The position numbers were made by a program, and so were the translations under genes. From Actinomadura sp. K4S16 (lineage in GTDB: Bacteria; Actinomycetota; Actinomycetes; Streptosporangiales; Streptosporangiaceae), in the NCBI RefSeq assembly GCF_008327685.1, contig NZ_BDDE01000026.1, positions 62,001 through 126,000 on the forward strand: a stretch of 64,000 nucleotides of DNA. The letters are read 5' to 3'. Positions 1-9,057 of this stretch are shown one piece after another. A model generated the notes under the pieces. It had not been told where the DNA came from. It made no database searches and was given only the letters and a program-made list of their open reading frames with translations. Positions within the stretch are counted from its first letter, which is position 1. Every line of letters begins with the position of its first letter.

Positions 1-120
1 AAGGTGTTCGTGGCGGGGTCGATCGCCGACGCCGACGGCGTGACCGTCGAGGCCGAAGGGGTGTTCATCCAGCCGGCGGGGACGACGGGCGATAGCCCGC
101 CGGAGCAGCCAAGCACATAG
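1..120 (+). CDS. PaaI-like (hotdog) thioesterase, C-terminal end only
   Basis: The window opens inside a plus-strand gene that ends at the TAG at 118-120. The 39 visible residues start with a beta-strand stretch (KVFVAGSIADADG) followed by an AEGVFI strand and a polar tail. This pattern, a strand ending in 'DADG' followed by 'EAEGVFIQ', is typical of the last two strands of PaaI/THEM4-type hotdog acyl-CoA thioesterases, which hydrolyse acyl-CoA esters in the cytoplasm. The catalytic part lies left of the window, so the assignment rests on the C-terminal pattern alone. Confidence 0.5.
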   Translation, partial: KVFVAGSIADADGVTVEAEGVFIQPAGTTGDSPPEQPST

Positions 121-359
121 AGCCTGCCATGTCTTCGTCCATCGCGGTCGCGTCTTCTGGCGGCGACCACGAGTCAGGCGGGGGTCAGTGCCGGGGCGAT
201 AAGGAGAACCTGTCACCGGTGGAGTCCCCATGCGGATCGAACAGGGCGGCCCGCCCGGCTGGAGGCGGTGCCGCTCAACCGGATGCTCGCCGCGCCCTTC
301 GACGCGATGCGGTCCCAGCGCCCCTTACCGGTCGACGGGCGAGGAGGATCTCCTGCCGA

Positions 360-875
360 TCAGTTGAAGCAGTCCTGGTCCTTCAGGTTCAGCGCCATCA
401 TGGTGACCCGGCCGCGTTCCACCTCGAACTGGTACAGCGCGCGGCGGTTGCCGGGCGCGGTGACGTCCCAGAAGCCGTGGACGTCACGCTGGACGCCCGG
501 ATAAGCGCGCTTGAGCTCCCGGAACGTGGAACCGACGTGGACGCCGCGCGGAGTGCGGGTGGCGCGGGGCGGCGCGATCATCGCGACCCCGTACTTCTTG
601 GAGATGTAGACCGACACCTCGTCGCGGCCCGTGGGGTGGTCCTTCAGGTCGAAGCCGTCGCACCACTGTCCGGTGAACTTGCGCACCAGCATCCCGGAGC
701 GAAGCGCGTCCCGCTCGGAACTGCCGATCTTCAGAGCACCGTAACCCTGGGAAGTGAGCTGGACGGCTTCGCCGGCGGCGAGCACCGCACCCGTCCCGGC
801 GACGGCGGAGCCCGCGGTGAGGACGAGTCCGAGGACGGAGGCCGTGCCGACAACGGCCATAGTGGCGATGCGCAT
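360..875 (-). CDS. Secreted protein of unknown function
   Basis: A 171-residue protein. The start is the ATG at 875, preceded by an AAGGAG ribosome binding site about ten bases upstream; the open frame continues further up but that part looks non-coding. Residues 1-30 (MRIATMAVVG, then a hydrophobic core ending near AVAG) form a signal peptide, so the mature protein is exported. The remainder has two well-spaced cysteines (in QWCDGFD and at the end, DQDCFN) that could form a disulfide. It contains several predicted strands but no motif I recognise. It is monocistronic and faces the thioesterase remnant at the window edge. The function is unknown. Confidence 0.7.
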   Translation of the reverse strand: MRIATMAVVGTASVLGLVLTAGSAVAGTGAVLAAGEAVQLTSQGYGALKIGSSERDALRSGMLVRKFTGQWCDGFDLKDHPTGRDEVSVYISKKYGVAMIAPPRATRTPRGVHVGSTFRELKRAYPGVQRDVHGFWDVTAPGNRRALYQFEVERGRVTMMALNLKDQDCFN

Positions 876-1077
876 GAGTTTCCCCTGCTCCTTTGCTTCC
901 AGGCGGCCTAGCGGTCTCCCCACTTCTGCCCGCACAGTGTTCGCATCAACACAGAGCGTGACGCATTTCGAGCATGCCGAAAGGTGAGCACCGTGTGACC
1001 CCTCACCACGCCACGAAGCGTCCGATGCCAAGCAGGAGCCGTCCGACCTTGGAGCGTAGATCCCGCTTCGGCCGGGG

Positions 1078-1170
1078 ACGGCGACACCTGGTTCCCCGGC
1101 CAGGTGGGCCGCCAGATACGGCATGGGCATGCAGAACCCGATGTTGATGCCGACCTGGTTGACAAATGGT
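1078..1170 (-). pseudogene. MFS transporter remnant (N-terminal piece)
   Basis: On the minus strand, codons read 'FVNQVGINIGFCMPMPYLAAHL', a first transmembrane helix typical of MFS exporters ('...G...M.PYLA.HL'). No downstream MFS sequence follows in any frame; after about 30 residues the reading runs into unrelated sequence before the secreted-protein gene. The piece starts exactly where the adjacent cysteine-synthase remnant stops, at a short shared ATTTGT. It is therefore a deletion scar of a former PLP-enzyme/MFS gene pair. The identification rests on one helix. Confidence 0.45.
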
Positions 1171-1604
1171 CGAGCCGACGGTGTCGACGCCGACCAGCCG
1201 CAGATCCGGGAACGACTGGCGCAGCACGCGGGAGACCCCCGAGCTGTGCCCGCCGGTGCCGACCGAGCAGATCAGCGCGTCGATCCAGGGCAGGGCACCG
1301 ATCAGCTCGGCCGCCAGGGCCGCGTAGACGGCCACGTTGTCGGGATTGCTGTACTGGTCGGGGCACCAGGCGCCGGGAACGCCGCCGGGCGATGCCTCGG
1401 CGGCCAGGGCGAGGCCCGGGACGGAGTCCATACGAGCGGCGTGTTGCCGATGGCGTACAGGAGCGACGCGTCCGGCGAGGGTGCCGGGTACGCGCCGACC
1501 GCCGCGGCGGTCCGATGGTTCGGGTGGTCCGAGCGCAACGCGGGGACCTCGGTCTTGTCCCGATCCGCGCCGGGCTGAGGCGGGCAGGCTGTGGAAGGAC
1601 GCAT
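1171..1604 (-). pseudogene. Cysteine synthase-family PLP enzyme, decayed
   Basis: This is a broken member of the cysteine synthase/cystathionine beta-synthase fold. The likely old start is ATG at 1604. The substrate-loop signature IGNTPLV is visible at about 1430-1453 in one frame. After a frameshift, a second frame carries 'PGG' directly joined to 'DQYSNPDN' (about 1336-1400) and then the PLP phosphate-binding loop 'VGTGGHSSGVSR' and 'VGVDTVGSTI'. Roughly the central 130 residues, including the PLP lysine, are missing and the C-terminus is lost. An intact enzyme would be 300-370 residues. The adjoining MFS fragment suggests it was once part of an export/biosynthesis pair. Confidence 0.75.
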
Positions 1605-1910
1605 GGCGGTACTCCGCTCGTGGCAGGGGATGCCGCGGGACGGCGCGAGGAGGCGGGCGAGCGGCACCCTGAAACGGCGGTAGCCGCCGAAGAACCGGCC
1701 AGGCGGCCGGCATCTATCCAGGGGCAAGGCACGGGCTGATCAAGATTGCGAACAATTGCCGCCTCGGCGTCCCCGTGGCGCCTGCTCGCCGACCTCATCA
1801 CCACGCGCAGGGCGATCACGGTCGCCGACGCCCGACGGATCCACTCCTCCTGCCGTGGCGCGTCCTCGCCGCCCCGGAATCCGGCCTCGTCCGGCGGCAG
1901 GGGAGGCGGG

Positions 1911-2267
1911 TCAGGCGCAGGAGATGCAGAGGGCCGCGGCGGGACGGGCCGCCAGGCGGCCGGAGCCGATGGGGCCGCCGCAGGAGGTGCAGATGCCGTA
2001 GGTCCCCGCGGCGAGGCGTTCGAGAGCGCGGTCGAGGTCGTCGAGACGGTTCCGGGCCGCCGCCAGCAACGCCTCGACGTGGGCTCGCTCGAAACCGAGG
2101 GTCGCGCCCTCGGGGTCGTGCTCGTCGTCCACGGCCGACAGCCGCGCCGACTCCACGATCCCCTCGCGGTCGCGGTCGAGCGCGCGGACGGCGGCGAGCG
2201 TGCGCTCGCGCTCGGCCTCCAGCGCCTCGCGCGTCCGCGCCGCTTCCACGTCCGTCCCGTCGCTCAT
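1911..2267 (-). CDS. TraR/DksA-family C4 zinc-finger protein
   Basis: A 118-residue protein starting at ATG 2267, with GGGAG about a dozen bases upstream. Residues 1-85 are mostly charged helix, expected to form the coiled coil that DksA proteins insert into the RNA polymerase secondary channel. The C-terminus carries a C-X2-C ... C-X2-C finger (CTSCG near residue 92, CISC at the end) with an 'ARP' motif typical of the DksA/TraR zinc finger. Actinobacterial members of this size are usually uncharacterised regulators. It lies next to, and divergent from, the GTPase/pseudokinase operon, separated by a 382-base gap. Confidence 0.85.
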   Translation of the reverse strand: MSDGTDVEAARTREALEAERERTLAAVRALDRDREGIVESARLSAVDDEHDPEGATLGFERAHVEALLAAARNRLDDLDRALERLAAGTYGICTSCGGPIGSGRLAARPAAALCISCA

Positions 2268-2649
2268 CTTTAGTAGAACTCCCTGGCCGGCGGGCTCATT
2301 CCACACCGAGCCGGTCGGACGTCCCCGTAGGGTGTGTGGCATTTCGTGGCGCTTTGTCCATTGCGTTTTACACACTCACGGACATTCGTCCATGTCCGGC
2401 CGCGACGGCCGGGGCGGCGGGACGGGGGGCGGCGGCGGGAGCGCCGTGCACGCCGCCGATGCGGCTTGGCGGGCCACTGCAGCCGGGGCGGTTCCCGCTC
2501 TGGCCTGGGTCGATCTCAAATCGAAAAAAGTGGCAACCTTCCCCCAACTCCGAGCGTCACACCTACCGGATCGCATGCAGCACTTAATCGTCACGCCGCA
2601 AATATGACCCGGAGGGGGCGCTATCTACACAGAACGGGCGGGGGCGCCA
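2268..2649. other. Intergenic region upstream of the GTPase/pseudokinase operon
   Basis: This 382-base gap separates the divergent DksA-like gene and the large plus-strand operon and must hold both promoters. It includes an AT-richer stretch around 2510-2540 (AAATCGAAAAAAG) and 2580-2605, and a small inverted repeat, CGGACA-N8-TGTCCG, at about 2383-2402. I see no clear -35/-10 pair and no coding sequence. Confidence 0.4.
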
Positions 2650-3813
2650 GTGGAAGAGACATTCACCCTGCAGAAGTCATCTTTCGGGCAATCCGGTCGG
2701 GTCACGGTCACTTTCACGCAGGGCGAGCTGGAGCACGGGGACGCGCTCCTCAGCCACCGCTACGGCCGCGCCGACGACCGCGACGTCCTCCTCAAGACGG
2801 CCCTCTCGCCCGCCGGGGCGAAGGTGCTGCGCCGCGAGGCCGAGGTCTACGACCGGATCGCCGGGCGGCAGGCGTCCGCCGGGCGGATGATCGGCTTCCA
2901 GGCGGCGCAGAGCCCCGTGCGCCTGATGGTGACCCGCCGCGGCGTGCCGGTCTCCCGGTGGGACCCGGCGCCGCGGCTCGACGCCGCGCAGCTCGGCCGG
3001 GCCGCGCGCGACCTGTTCGGCGCGCTCGCGTTCCTCGCCGACCTCGGCTTCGCGCACCGGGCCCTCTCGGCGGACACGGTGTTCTGGGACGGCCGCCGCG
3101 TCGAGCTGCACGGGTTCGGGCACGTGGAGCCGCTCGGCCCGCCCGAGGCGCTCGCCGGGTCCGCGCTCGGCTCGCCGACGGGGCTGCCGGTCAGCGACGT
3201 CCCGGACGTCCATGCGGCTGCCCACCTGCTGCTCCGGCTCGCGACCGGGTCGCCCGGCGGCGGCACGCCCGCGGCCCTCGTCGCGGAGCTGGCCGAGCTC
3301 GACGCCGACCTCGCGCAGGCGCTCGAACCGGCTTTCCACGCCACCAACGGCCATTCCGTCTCCCCCGGTGAGATCAAGGACCGGCTGTGGCGGAGTCGTC
3401 CGATGCCGCCGCCGCCCGCGGGCGGCCCGGAGGATCGGCACGTTCCGGAGGCCCCGCCCCGGCAGCCGCCCCCGGACCAGGCGACCTCTGGCGCGACCGC
3501 CCCTCAGACGACGCGGCCCGAGGCCAGGCCGCCATCGGCCGTCCGCGACCAGCGGCTCGCCGCGCAGGAGAACGGACGGGCCGAGTTCCGCGAGCTGCGC
3601 CGCCGGCAGCGGGAGTTCCGCGAGAGCCGCCGGATCGCGGCCGAGCCGCCGCGGGCGCAGGCCCCGGAGGGGCCCGTCGCGCCGCCCCGGCCGGCCCGGC
3701 TCCCGGCAGCGGACGGGACGCCCCCCGCCGGCGGGCACGGCCCGCTGCTCTTCCTCCTCCTCGGGGTCCTTGCCGTGGCCCTGATCGTCAGCGCCGTCCT
3801 GCTCGTGAGGTGA
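2650..3813 (+). CDS. Tail-anchored pseudokinase A of the GTPase operon
   Basis: A 387-residue protein with a GTG start at 2650 behind a GGCGGGGG stretch. Residues 10-240 follow the order of a small protein-kinase fold: a 'DVLLK' strand in the lysine position, a helix, then 'HRALSADTVFWDGRRVEL' and 'HGFGH'. The catalytic loop has HRA instead of HRD and the DFG aspartate is replaced by Gly, so phosphotransfer looks impossible. A Pro/Arg-rich linker follows (about 245-360). Residues 364-387 are a single hydrophobic helix at the extreme C-terminus, a tail anchor that would leave the kinase fold in the cytoplasm. It is the first gene of the operon and 2 bases from the GTPase A gene, its probable partner. 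A paralogue lies at 9671. Confidence 0.75.
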   Translation: MEETFTLQKSSFGQSGRVTVTFTQGELEHGDALLSHRYGRADDRDVLLKTALSPAGAKVLRREAEVYDRIAGRQASAGRMIGFQAAQSPVRLMVTRRGVPVSRWDPAPRLDAAQLGRAARDLFGALAFLADLGFAHRALSADTVFWDGRRVELHGFGHVEPLGPPEALAGSALGSPTGLPVSDVPDVHAAAHLLLRLATGSPGGGTPAALVAELAELDADLAQALEPAFHATNGHSVSPGEIKDRLWRSRPMPPPPAGGPEDRHVPEAPPRQPPPDQATSGATAPQTTRPEARPPSAVRDQRLAAQENGRAEFRELRRRQREFRESRRIAAEPPRAQAPEGPVAPPRPARLPAADGTPPAGGHGPLLFLLLGVLAVALIVSAVLLVR

Positions 3814-3815
3814 AC

Positions 3816-5222
3816 GTGAGCGACCCCGAACCGCCCAGGCCCAAGCTTCCGCCGAAGCTCGACGGGCCGCCCTTCCCGATGCCCGCCGCGAACACGGACC
3901 TGGAGCTGAACCTGGCCCAGGTCGCGCCCCCGGGCCTGGACGCCCGGCCGAACGGCGCCGCGCCCGGCGACGCGCTCGCCGGCGCCACGGCGGCGGGAGC
4001 CACGGCGGCCGAGAGCACCGCGGCCGAGGGCACGGCGGCCGGCGACTGGACCGCCGACCCCCCGTACGAGCCGCGCCCCGAGACGGTGATGGGCGAGGAC
4101 CTCGGCCCGGCGTCCCCGCACCGGCCCCGCGTGCCCGGCCCGCCGGACGGCCCCGACCGCACCATGGTGTGCCCGTACTGCCTGAGCGAGTTCGACTGGA
4201 ACACCGCCCCGCTCGTCGACCGCACCGTGGACGGCGACGAGATCGCGCTGACCCGGGAGCCCGGCGAGGGCGACGTCCGCTGGCGCACCCGGACGATGCA
4301 CGCCTGGCGGGTCTGCGAGGCCACCGGCAAGGACCACTTCGTGCCCGCGTCGCTCGGCGGCATGACCGTCCTGATCGTCGGGATGGTCGGCACGTCCGGG
4401 TCGGGCAAGTCGCACCTGCTCGCGGCGATGACCGAGGAGCTCGACCAGGCCGCGCTGAAGATCTCGCACCGGCTGGACGTGCTGCCGCTCGACCCGCGGC
4501 TGCAGCGGGAGCTGTTCGCCAGGAACCGGTTCGACCTGCTGCGCGACCGCAAGCCGCTGCCGGTCACCCGCCGGGCGCTGAGCCCGGAGTTCACCTGCGC
4601 CTACCGGATCACCAGCGGGCACACCGGCGAGCAGTACGCGCTGCTGGTCTTCGACGTGCCGGGGGAGATCTTCAGCCAGGGCCACACCCGCGACGACACC
4701 CCGTTCATGAGCATCGCGGACGGGCTGATCTTCGTGGCGGACGGCACCGAGCTGGACGTCCGGCACGGCCGGCACACCGGCGACCCGGGGTTCACCGCGG
4801 TGCTCAGCCACATCGACCACGTCCGCGCCGGGCAGGGCCTGGAGTTCCTGCCGCTGCCCGCCGCGCTGGTGATCGCCAAGTCGGACACGCTGCGCGCGTT
4901 CAAGGAGGTCGACCGGTGGCTCGACCGCCGGGACGACCTCGAACTCGGCACGGTCGAGCAGGAGTCCGAGGACGCCTACGCCCTGCTGCGCTCGCGCGGC
5001 GCGGGGTCGTGGCTCGTCCCGGTCCAGAAGTGCGAGGACGCGACCCTGCACTTCGCGTCGGCGACCGGCGTCGGCGTCGACCTGGAGAGCGGCGAGTACC
5101 CCGAGCAGTCGTTCCGGCGGCAGCGGGTGCTGCGGCCGCTGCTGTCGCTGCTCGCGATGAAGGGCGTGCTGCCGCGCGGGGTGCTCGACGCGTCCGCGGA
5201 CCGGGCGGGGGCGGCGTCATGA
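3816..5222 (+). CDS. Zinc-ribbon P-loop GTPase A (DO-GTPase2-like)
   Basis: A 468-residue protein. GTG at 3816 is preferred because GAGG lies five bases upstream; a second GTG at 3810 overlaps the previous stop. Residues 1-115 are a Pro/Ala-rich linker. A CPYC knuckle (119-122) with a further Cys (167) suggests a zinc ribbon. Walker A is GTSGSGKS (192-199), the switch/Walker B is DVPGE (280-284) and the base-specificity motif is AKSD (354-357), followed by a late 'ASAT' that could be G5. This set marks a TRAFAC-like GTPase similar to the actinobacterial 'double GTPase 2' family, which is predicted from genomics to act in NTP-dependent conflict systems. It is paralogous to the gene at 10935. 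Its stop overlaps the next start (ATGA). Confidence 0.8.
   Translation: MSDPEPPRPKLPPKLDGPPFPMPAANTDLELNLAQVAPPGLDARPNGAAPGDALAGATAAGATAAESTAAEGTAAGDWTADPPYEPRPETVMGEDLGPASPHRPRVPGPPDGPDRTMVCPYCLSEFDWNTAPLVDRTVDGDEIALTREPGEGDVRWRTRTMHAWRVCEATGKDHFVPASLGGMTVLIVGMVGTSGSGKSHLLAAMTEELDQAALKISHRLDVLPLDPRLQRELFARNRFDLLRDRKPLPVTRRALSPEFTCAYRITSGHTGEQYALLVFDVPGEIFSQGHTRDDTPFMSIADGLIFVADGTELDVRHGRHTGDPGFTAVLSHIDHVRAGQGLEFLPLPAALVIAKSDTLRAFKEVDRWLDRRDDLELGTVEQESEDAYALLRSRGAGSWLVPVQKCEDATLHFASATGVGVDLESGEYPEQSFRRQRVLRPLLSLLAMKGVLPRGVLDASADRAGAAS
3984..4043 (+). repeat. Ala/Thr-rich imperfect repeat in the GTPase A linker
   Basis: Inside the N-terminal linker of GTPase A, about twenty codons repeat an [A/S/G]-T-A-A pattern four times (ATAAGATAAE, STAAEGTAAG). 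This is low-complexity, probably disordered sequence that separates the N-terminus from the zinc ribbon. It may be length-variable between strains. Confidence 0.5.
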
Positions 5223-7921
5223 CCACCGGTCCCCTTCCCGCGTCCGACCGCGTCGACCAGATCGTCTTCGCCTGGTCGGACCGGCTGCTGGCCGGCGGCC
5301 GCGGCCTCGGCCCGGTCGCGACGTCCCTCGACGCCGACGGGCTGCGCGTGTGGAACGAGCGGCTGGCCGGCGGCGACGTCGCCGTCGGGCAGTGGCTGTC
5401 CGGCCTGGCCGAGTGCGCGGCGCTCGGCGCGCTGCGGTTCGGCCGGCGGGGCGAGCACGGCGCCGCGCTGCGGCTGGTCCCGGCCCGCGACCCGAACGGC
5501 CGGCCCTCCCAGCTCGTGCACGCGCTCGTCGGCCCGGCGCCGGTGGTGAACGCGGCCCTGGTGCTCGGGCTGCACCGCTGGCCGGGGTGGAGCACGCCGG
5601 AGCGGCTCGACGGGACGCCCTCGGACCTCGAACCGCTCGACGCGACCGCGCTGTGGACGCACGCCCGGGCCGGGCTGGACGAGCCGGCCGCGCCCCGCGA
5701 CGCGCTGGCCGGCCTGCTCGCCGGGGTGCTCGCCGCGCCCTGCGACTCGTACCTGGCCGACATCTCCCCGGACGACGTCGGCCTGGCCGCCGGGCTCGTG
5801 CGCCGGTTGGACGGGGTGGCCGGGACGACCCCGCTGACGATGCTGCTGGGCGCGCAGGTCACCCGTCCCGAGCTGCGGCCCCGGCTGCTGGCGGTCGGCC
5901 TGCCCGACGCCAGGAACGGGCGGACGCCGCTGACGACCGCGGGCGGCGCCGAACCCGGTGCCGCCCGGGTGGCCGGGCTCCTCGCCGACCTGCCGCCGGG
6001 TTCGCTGACCCGGCCGCGCGCGCCGCTGACGACCGCCGCGGCGCTCGCGGACTGGGTGGAGGCGGAGCACCAGCGGGCCACCGGCGTCCTCGAACTCGTC
6101 GACCGGGCGATAGCGGGCAAGCTGGACGAGCGCGCGCGCCACTACCTGAACGGCCCTGACGCGCAGGAGCAACTGCGCGCCCATCTGCGGAACGCCGGCA
6201 TGGAGTGGCTCACCGAGCGGCTGCTGCGCTGGACGGAGGCGAACCCGCACGGGCTGACCGAGGCCGCCCGCACGCTCCGGCAGGTCGCCGCCGCCCGGTA
6301 CCTGGCGGAGGCAGGGAAGGACCGCGAGGCCGCCGAACAGCTGCTGCAGGCCGCTCGCCGGATGGGCCTCACGGCGCCGGAGGCGGGCCGCGTCCTCGCG
6401 AACTGGTACGCCGGGCTGCCCGAGGCCACCTCGGCGGACCGCTACAGCGCCGTGTACTTCGCGGTCGACGCGGGCATCGACCCCGCCTCCGACGACACCT
6501 TCGCCCGGCTCCTGCCCGGCATGAAGGCGGCCGACCTGCTGGGGTGGAGCAGGGTGCTGGCACCGAGCGAGCACGTGAGCGCCGCCCTGCACTTCCTGCG
6601 CACCGCGCACCGGCAGTGGAGCCGCGGCGACCGCCGCGGCGACGAGGACGTCCGCGCGCTGATGCGCGAGACCGAGATGTTCCACGAGACGATCCACGAG
6701 ATCGTCTCGCGCTGCGGCCTGCGCCCGGAGGCCGAGAACGAGCTGTACCGGAACGTCCTGCACCTGGCGTACGGCCACCCCGTCACGGACCTGGCCCCGG
6801 TGCTCGGCGCGCTGCCCGCCGACGCGGAGGCGACGCAGTTCCGGCCGTGGGCGGCCCTCGCCGAGGTGCTCGCGGGCGACCGCGCCCACGTCTTCCAGCT
6901 CGTCGCGCAGGCGCGCCGCCGGAAGGCCCCGGCGCCGGTGCTGGAGGACATGCTCGGCGTCCTGTCCAGCGCCGACCTCGTCCGGGGGCTGGCCGAGCAG
7001 TCCGGGCAGCCGAGCCTCCTCGGGGCCGTGGGCCAGGTGCTGCGCAAGCGTGCGGCCACGCCCGCCGAGCAGCGCGCGATCCGCGAGGCCGCCCTGGCCG
7101 AGCGGTTCCTGGCCGGCCTGGTGGAAGAGGCGTGGCCCGACGAGCCCGGGACGCGGTTCGACGCGTACTCGTACCTGCTCAAGGCCGTCTACCAGGCCGG
7201 GGACCGGGCGGACGGCGGCGGCCTCACGCGGGCGGAGGTGGACGAACTCGTGCGGGACGGCGGCACGGGGCCGTTCCTGCTGGCCGTGGTCGCCCACGCG
7301 GCGCGGGACGCGGTCGTGCCCGCCCTCCTGCACGCGGCCCACCGGCACGCGGCCGACCTCGGCCTGCCGTCCGAGACCGTCGAGTTCGCGCTGCGCGGGC
7401 CGCACCGGGCCGCCGAGGCGCGGACCGCCGCGAGGACCCCCGCCGAACCGGCGCGCGGCGCCCTGCCGCAGCCGCAGGGCGCGCCCCAGGGGCAGCCCGT
7501 CGGGGGCGGCCCGGCCCGCGCCGCTTCCGCGTTCCCCGAGCAGTCGATCCCGCCGCAACACTTCGCGTTCGACCCGCCGGCCCCGCGCCGCGACCACTTC
7601 CCGTCCGACTCCGAGCGGGAGCTGCCGGGCGACGGCCGGCACCCGGTCGTCGCCTGGATCACCGGCCGCACCGTCCAGGAGTGGGCGATCGCGGTGCTCG
7701 GCCTCGGGGTCGCCGTCCTGCTCGGCCTCTGGCTGTTCGGCGGCTCGGACGAGGCCCCGCCGCCGCGGCGGGTCGCCCCGACCGTGACCGTCACCGTCTC
7801 GCCGTCCGCCTCCCCGACGTCCACCTCCCCGGCGGCCGGCGCCGAGTCGCCCGCCGCCGAGGGCGGGACGCCGGCCGGCGGCGGCCGGTCCCCGCAACCG
7901 ACGACTGGAAAGACCCCCTGA
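5219..7921 (+). CDS. GAP1-like GTPase-associated membrane protein
   Basis: A 900-residue protein with ATG at 5219, overlapping the GTPase A stop by four bases. The N-terminus ('VDQIVFAWSDRLLAGGRGLGPVATSL') resembles the N-terminal domain of GTPase-associated protein 1, described computationally beside such GTPases. The centre (about 250-740) is helical and built like repeats, with no enzymatic motif I can recognise. After a Pro-rich linker, residues 821-840 form one transmembrane helix, followed by about 60 Ser/Thr/Pro-rich residues that should lie outside the cell. It probably binds or regulates the GTPases at the membrane. The GAP1 assignment is by pattern; a profile search would settle it. 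Confidence 0.6.
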   Translation: MTTGPLPASDRVDQIVFAWSDRLLAGGRGLGPVATSLDADGLRVWNERLAGGDVAVGQWLSGLAECAALGALRFGRRGEHGAALRLVPARDPNGRPSQLVHALVGPAPVVNAALVLGLHRWPGWSTPERLDGTPSDLEPLDATALWTHARAGLDEPAAPRDALAGLLAGVLAAPCDSYLADISPDDVGLAAGLVRRLDGVAGTTPLTMLLGAQVTRPELRPRLLAVGLPDARNGRTPLTTAGGAEPGAARVAGLLADLPPGSLTRPRAPLTTAAALADWVEAEHQRATGVLELVDRAIAGKLDERARHYLNGPDAQEQLRAHLRNAGMEWLTERLLRWTEANPHGLTEAARTLRQVAAARYLAEAGKDREAAEQLLQAARRMGLTAPEAGRVLANWYAGLPEATSADRYSAVYFAVDAGIDPASDDTFARLLPGMKAADLLGWSRVLAPSEHVSAALHFLRTAHRQWSRGDRRGDEDVRALMRETEMFHETIHEIVSRCGLRPEAENELYRNVLHLAYGHPVTDLAPVLGALPADAEATQFRPWAALAEVLAGDRAHVFQLVAQARRRKAPAPVLEDMLGVLSSADLVRGLAEQSGQPSLLGAVGQVLRKRAATPAEQRAIREAALAERFLAGLVEEAWPDEPGTRFDAYSYLLKAVYQAGDRADGGGLTRAEVDELVRDGGTGPFLLAVVAHAARDAVVPALLHAAHRHAADLGLPSETVEFALRGPHRAAEARTAARTPAEPARGALPQPQGAPQGQPVGGGPARAASAFPEQSIPPQHFAFDPPAPRRDHFPSDSERELPGDGRHPVVAWITGRTVQEWAIAVLGLGVAVLLGLWLFGGSDEAPPPRRVAPTVTVTVSPSASPTSTSPAAGAESPAAEGGTPAGGGRSPQPTTGKTP

Positions 7922-9057
7922 TGGCGCCTGGAGAGACGATCAGCCCGACCGAGCCCCTCACCTCCGACGACATCCTCAGAGGCATCAGCACGCGGTTCCA
8001 CCGGTACGCCGACCGGGCGCTGCGGGACTCCCCCGGGGACGCCGCCAGCGGCCCCGCGCTGCTGAAACGCCTCGCCGACGACCTCGACCCGGCGGGCGGG
8101 CCGCCGCCGGCCGGCGTCGACCTCGTCACCGCCTACCCGGCGGACGCGCTGCTGCCCGACCCGGCGCCGCGCCGGTCGCTGGAGATCGCGCTGTTCTGGG
8201 GCCGGCTCTTCCAGAACGTGCTGGTCTTCGCACCGATCGTCGTCACCTGGTGGAAGCTGCACGACGCCCTGAACGCCTACGGCCGGGCCCACAGCGAGGG
8301 CTCGTTCCTGCTCGGCTGGCAGGCCGGCTCGTTCGACCCCGACCACATCCGGCGCGGCGTCCAGGATTTCGCGCCGCTGTCGGAGACCGCGTGGTGGGTC
8401 GTCCTCGCCGTCCTCGTCGTCATCGGGTTCACCGCCCTCGTCACCACCTGCGAGAACCTTCTCGACCGTCCGCGCTACGAGGCCGAGCGCGTGCAGATCG
8501 CGCAGGACGTGGCGCTCGCGTCGCACCTGCTGTCCGGCTCCCGGGACGACCGGGTCACCTACCGGGACCTCCAGGCGCTCGTGCGGCGGATGGAGACCAG
8601 CGTGGGCGGGCTGATCGGCCGCCTCGCGGCCACCGCCGAGGACGTCCGCGCGGCGCTGGAGGGCAGCACCGGCAAGCGGATCGAGGAGGCCGTCCAGACC
8701 TGGATCGACAAGGCCGAGTCGCTGGAACGGGCGATCGCGGGCATGCAGGCGCCCGCCGAGACGCTGGAGCGCTTCCGGGAGCTGCAGGGCGACATCGCGG
8801 CCGGGCAGCGCGAGCTGCGCGCCGAACTGGCCGCCATGGTGACGCAGGTGGAGCGGGCGACGCTCGCCACCACCGACCACGCCGAAGCCGCGCAGCACTA
8901 CCAGGACGCCGGCAACGCGGTGCTCGCCGACGCGGTCACCCGGCTGTCCGCCGGCACCGACCGGCTGTCGAAGGCGCTCGAGCAGCTGGAGTACCTCGTC
9001 GACGACACCCGCGAGTTCGTCGCCTACGTGCGGCACGACGGCGGTGCGCACCGGTGA
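7921..9057 (+). CDS. Two-TM protein with long cytoplasmic coiled coil (MotA/ZorA-like in layout)
   Basis: A 378-residue protein; its ATG shares one base with the previous stop. Residues 1-88 are polar. TM1 spans about 95-112 and contains several aromatics, and TM2 spans about 157-176. Residues 185-375 are almost entirely charged heptad-like helix, a long coiled coil. Two membrane helices with an extended helical tail, directly followed by a gene for a one-TM protein with an intramembrane Asp, is the layout of ZorA next to ZorB or of MotA/ExbB-type stators. The sequence itself shows no classical MotA motif, so the comparison is by architecture. The stop overlaps the next GTG. Confidence 0.6.
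   Translation: MAPGETISPTEPLTSDDILRGISTRFHRYADRALRDSPGDAASGPALLKRLADDLDPAGGPPPAGVDLVTAYPADALLPDPAPRRSLEIALFWGRLFQNVLVFAPIVVTWWKLHDALNAYGRAHSEGSFLLGWQAGSFDPDHIRRGVQDFAPLSETAWWVVLAVLVVIGFTALVTTCENLLDRPRYEAERVQIAQDVALASHLLSGSRDDRVTYRDLQALVRRMETSVGGLIGRLAATAEDVRAALEGSTGKRIEEAVQTWIDKAESLERAIAGMQAPAETLERFRELQGDIAAGQRELRAELAAMVTQVERATLATTDHAEAAQHYQDAGNAVLADAVTRLSAGTDRLSKALEQLEYLVDDTREFVAYVRHDGGAHR

Noticed and set aside
2383..2402. CGGACA-N8-TGTCCG inverted repeat resembling the TetR operators.
   Set aside because: The arm spacing is 8 rather than 2 and it is 20 kb away, so it is not counted as a site of the same regulator.
4976..7897. A 973-residue open frame antisense to the GAP1-like gene, and similar long antisense frames at 3504-5051, 7189-9051 and 40614-42767.
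   Set aside because: They are shadows of GC-rich coding sequence. Their translations are Gly/Arg/Val-rich with no domain pattern, while the sense strand has motifs and coupled starts.
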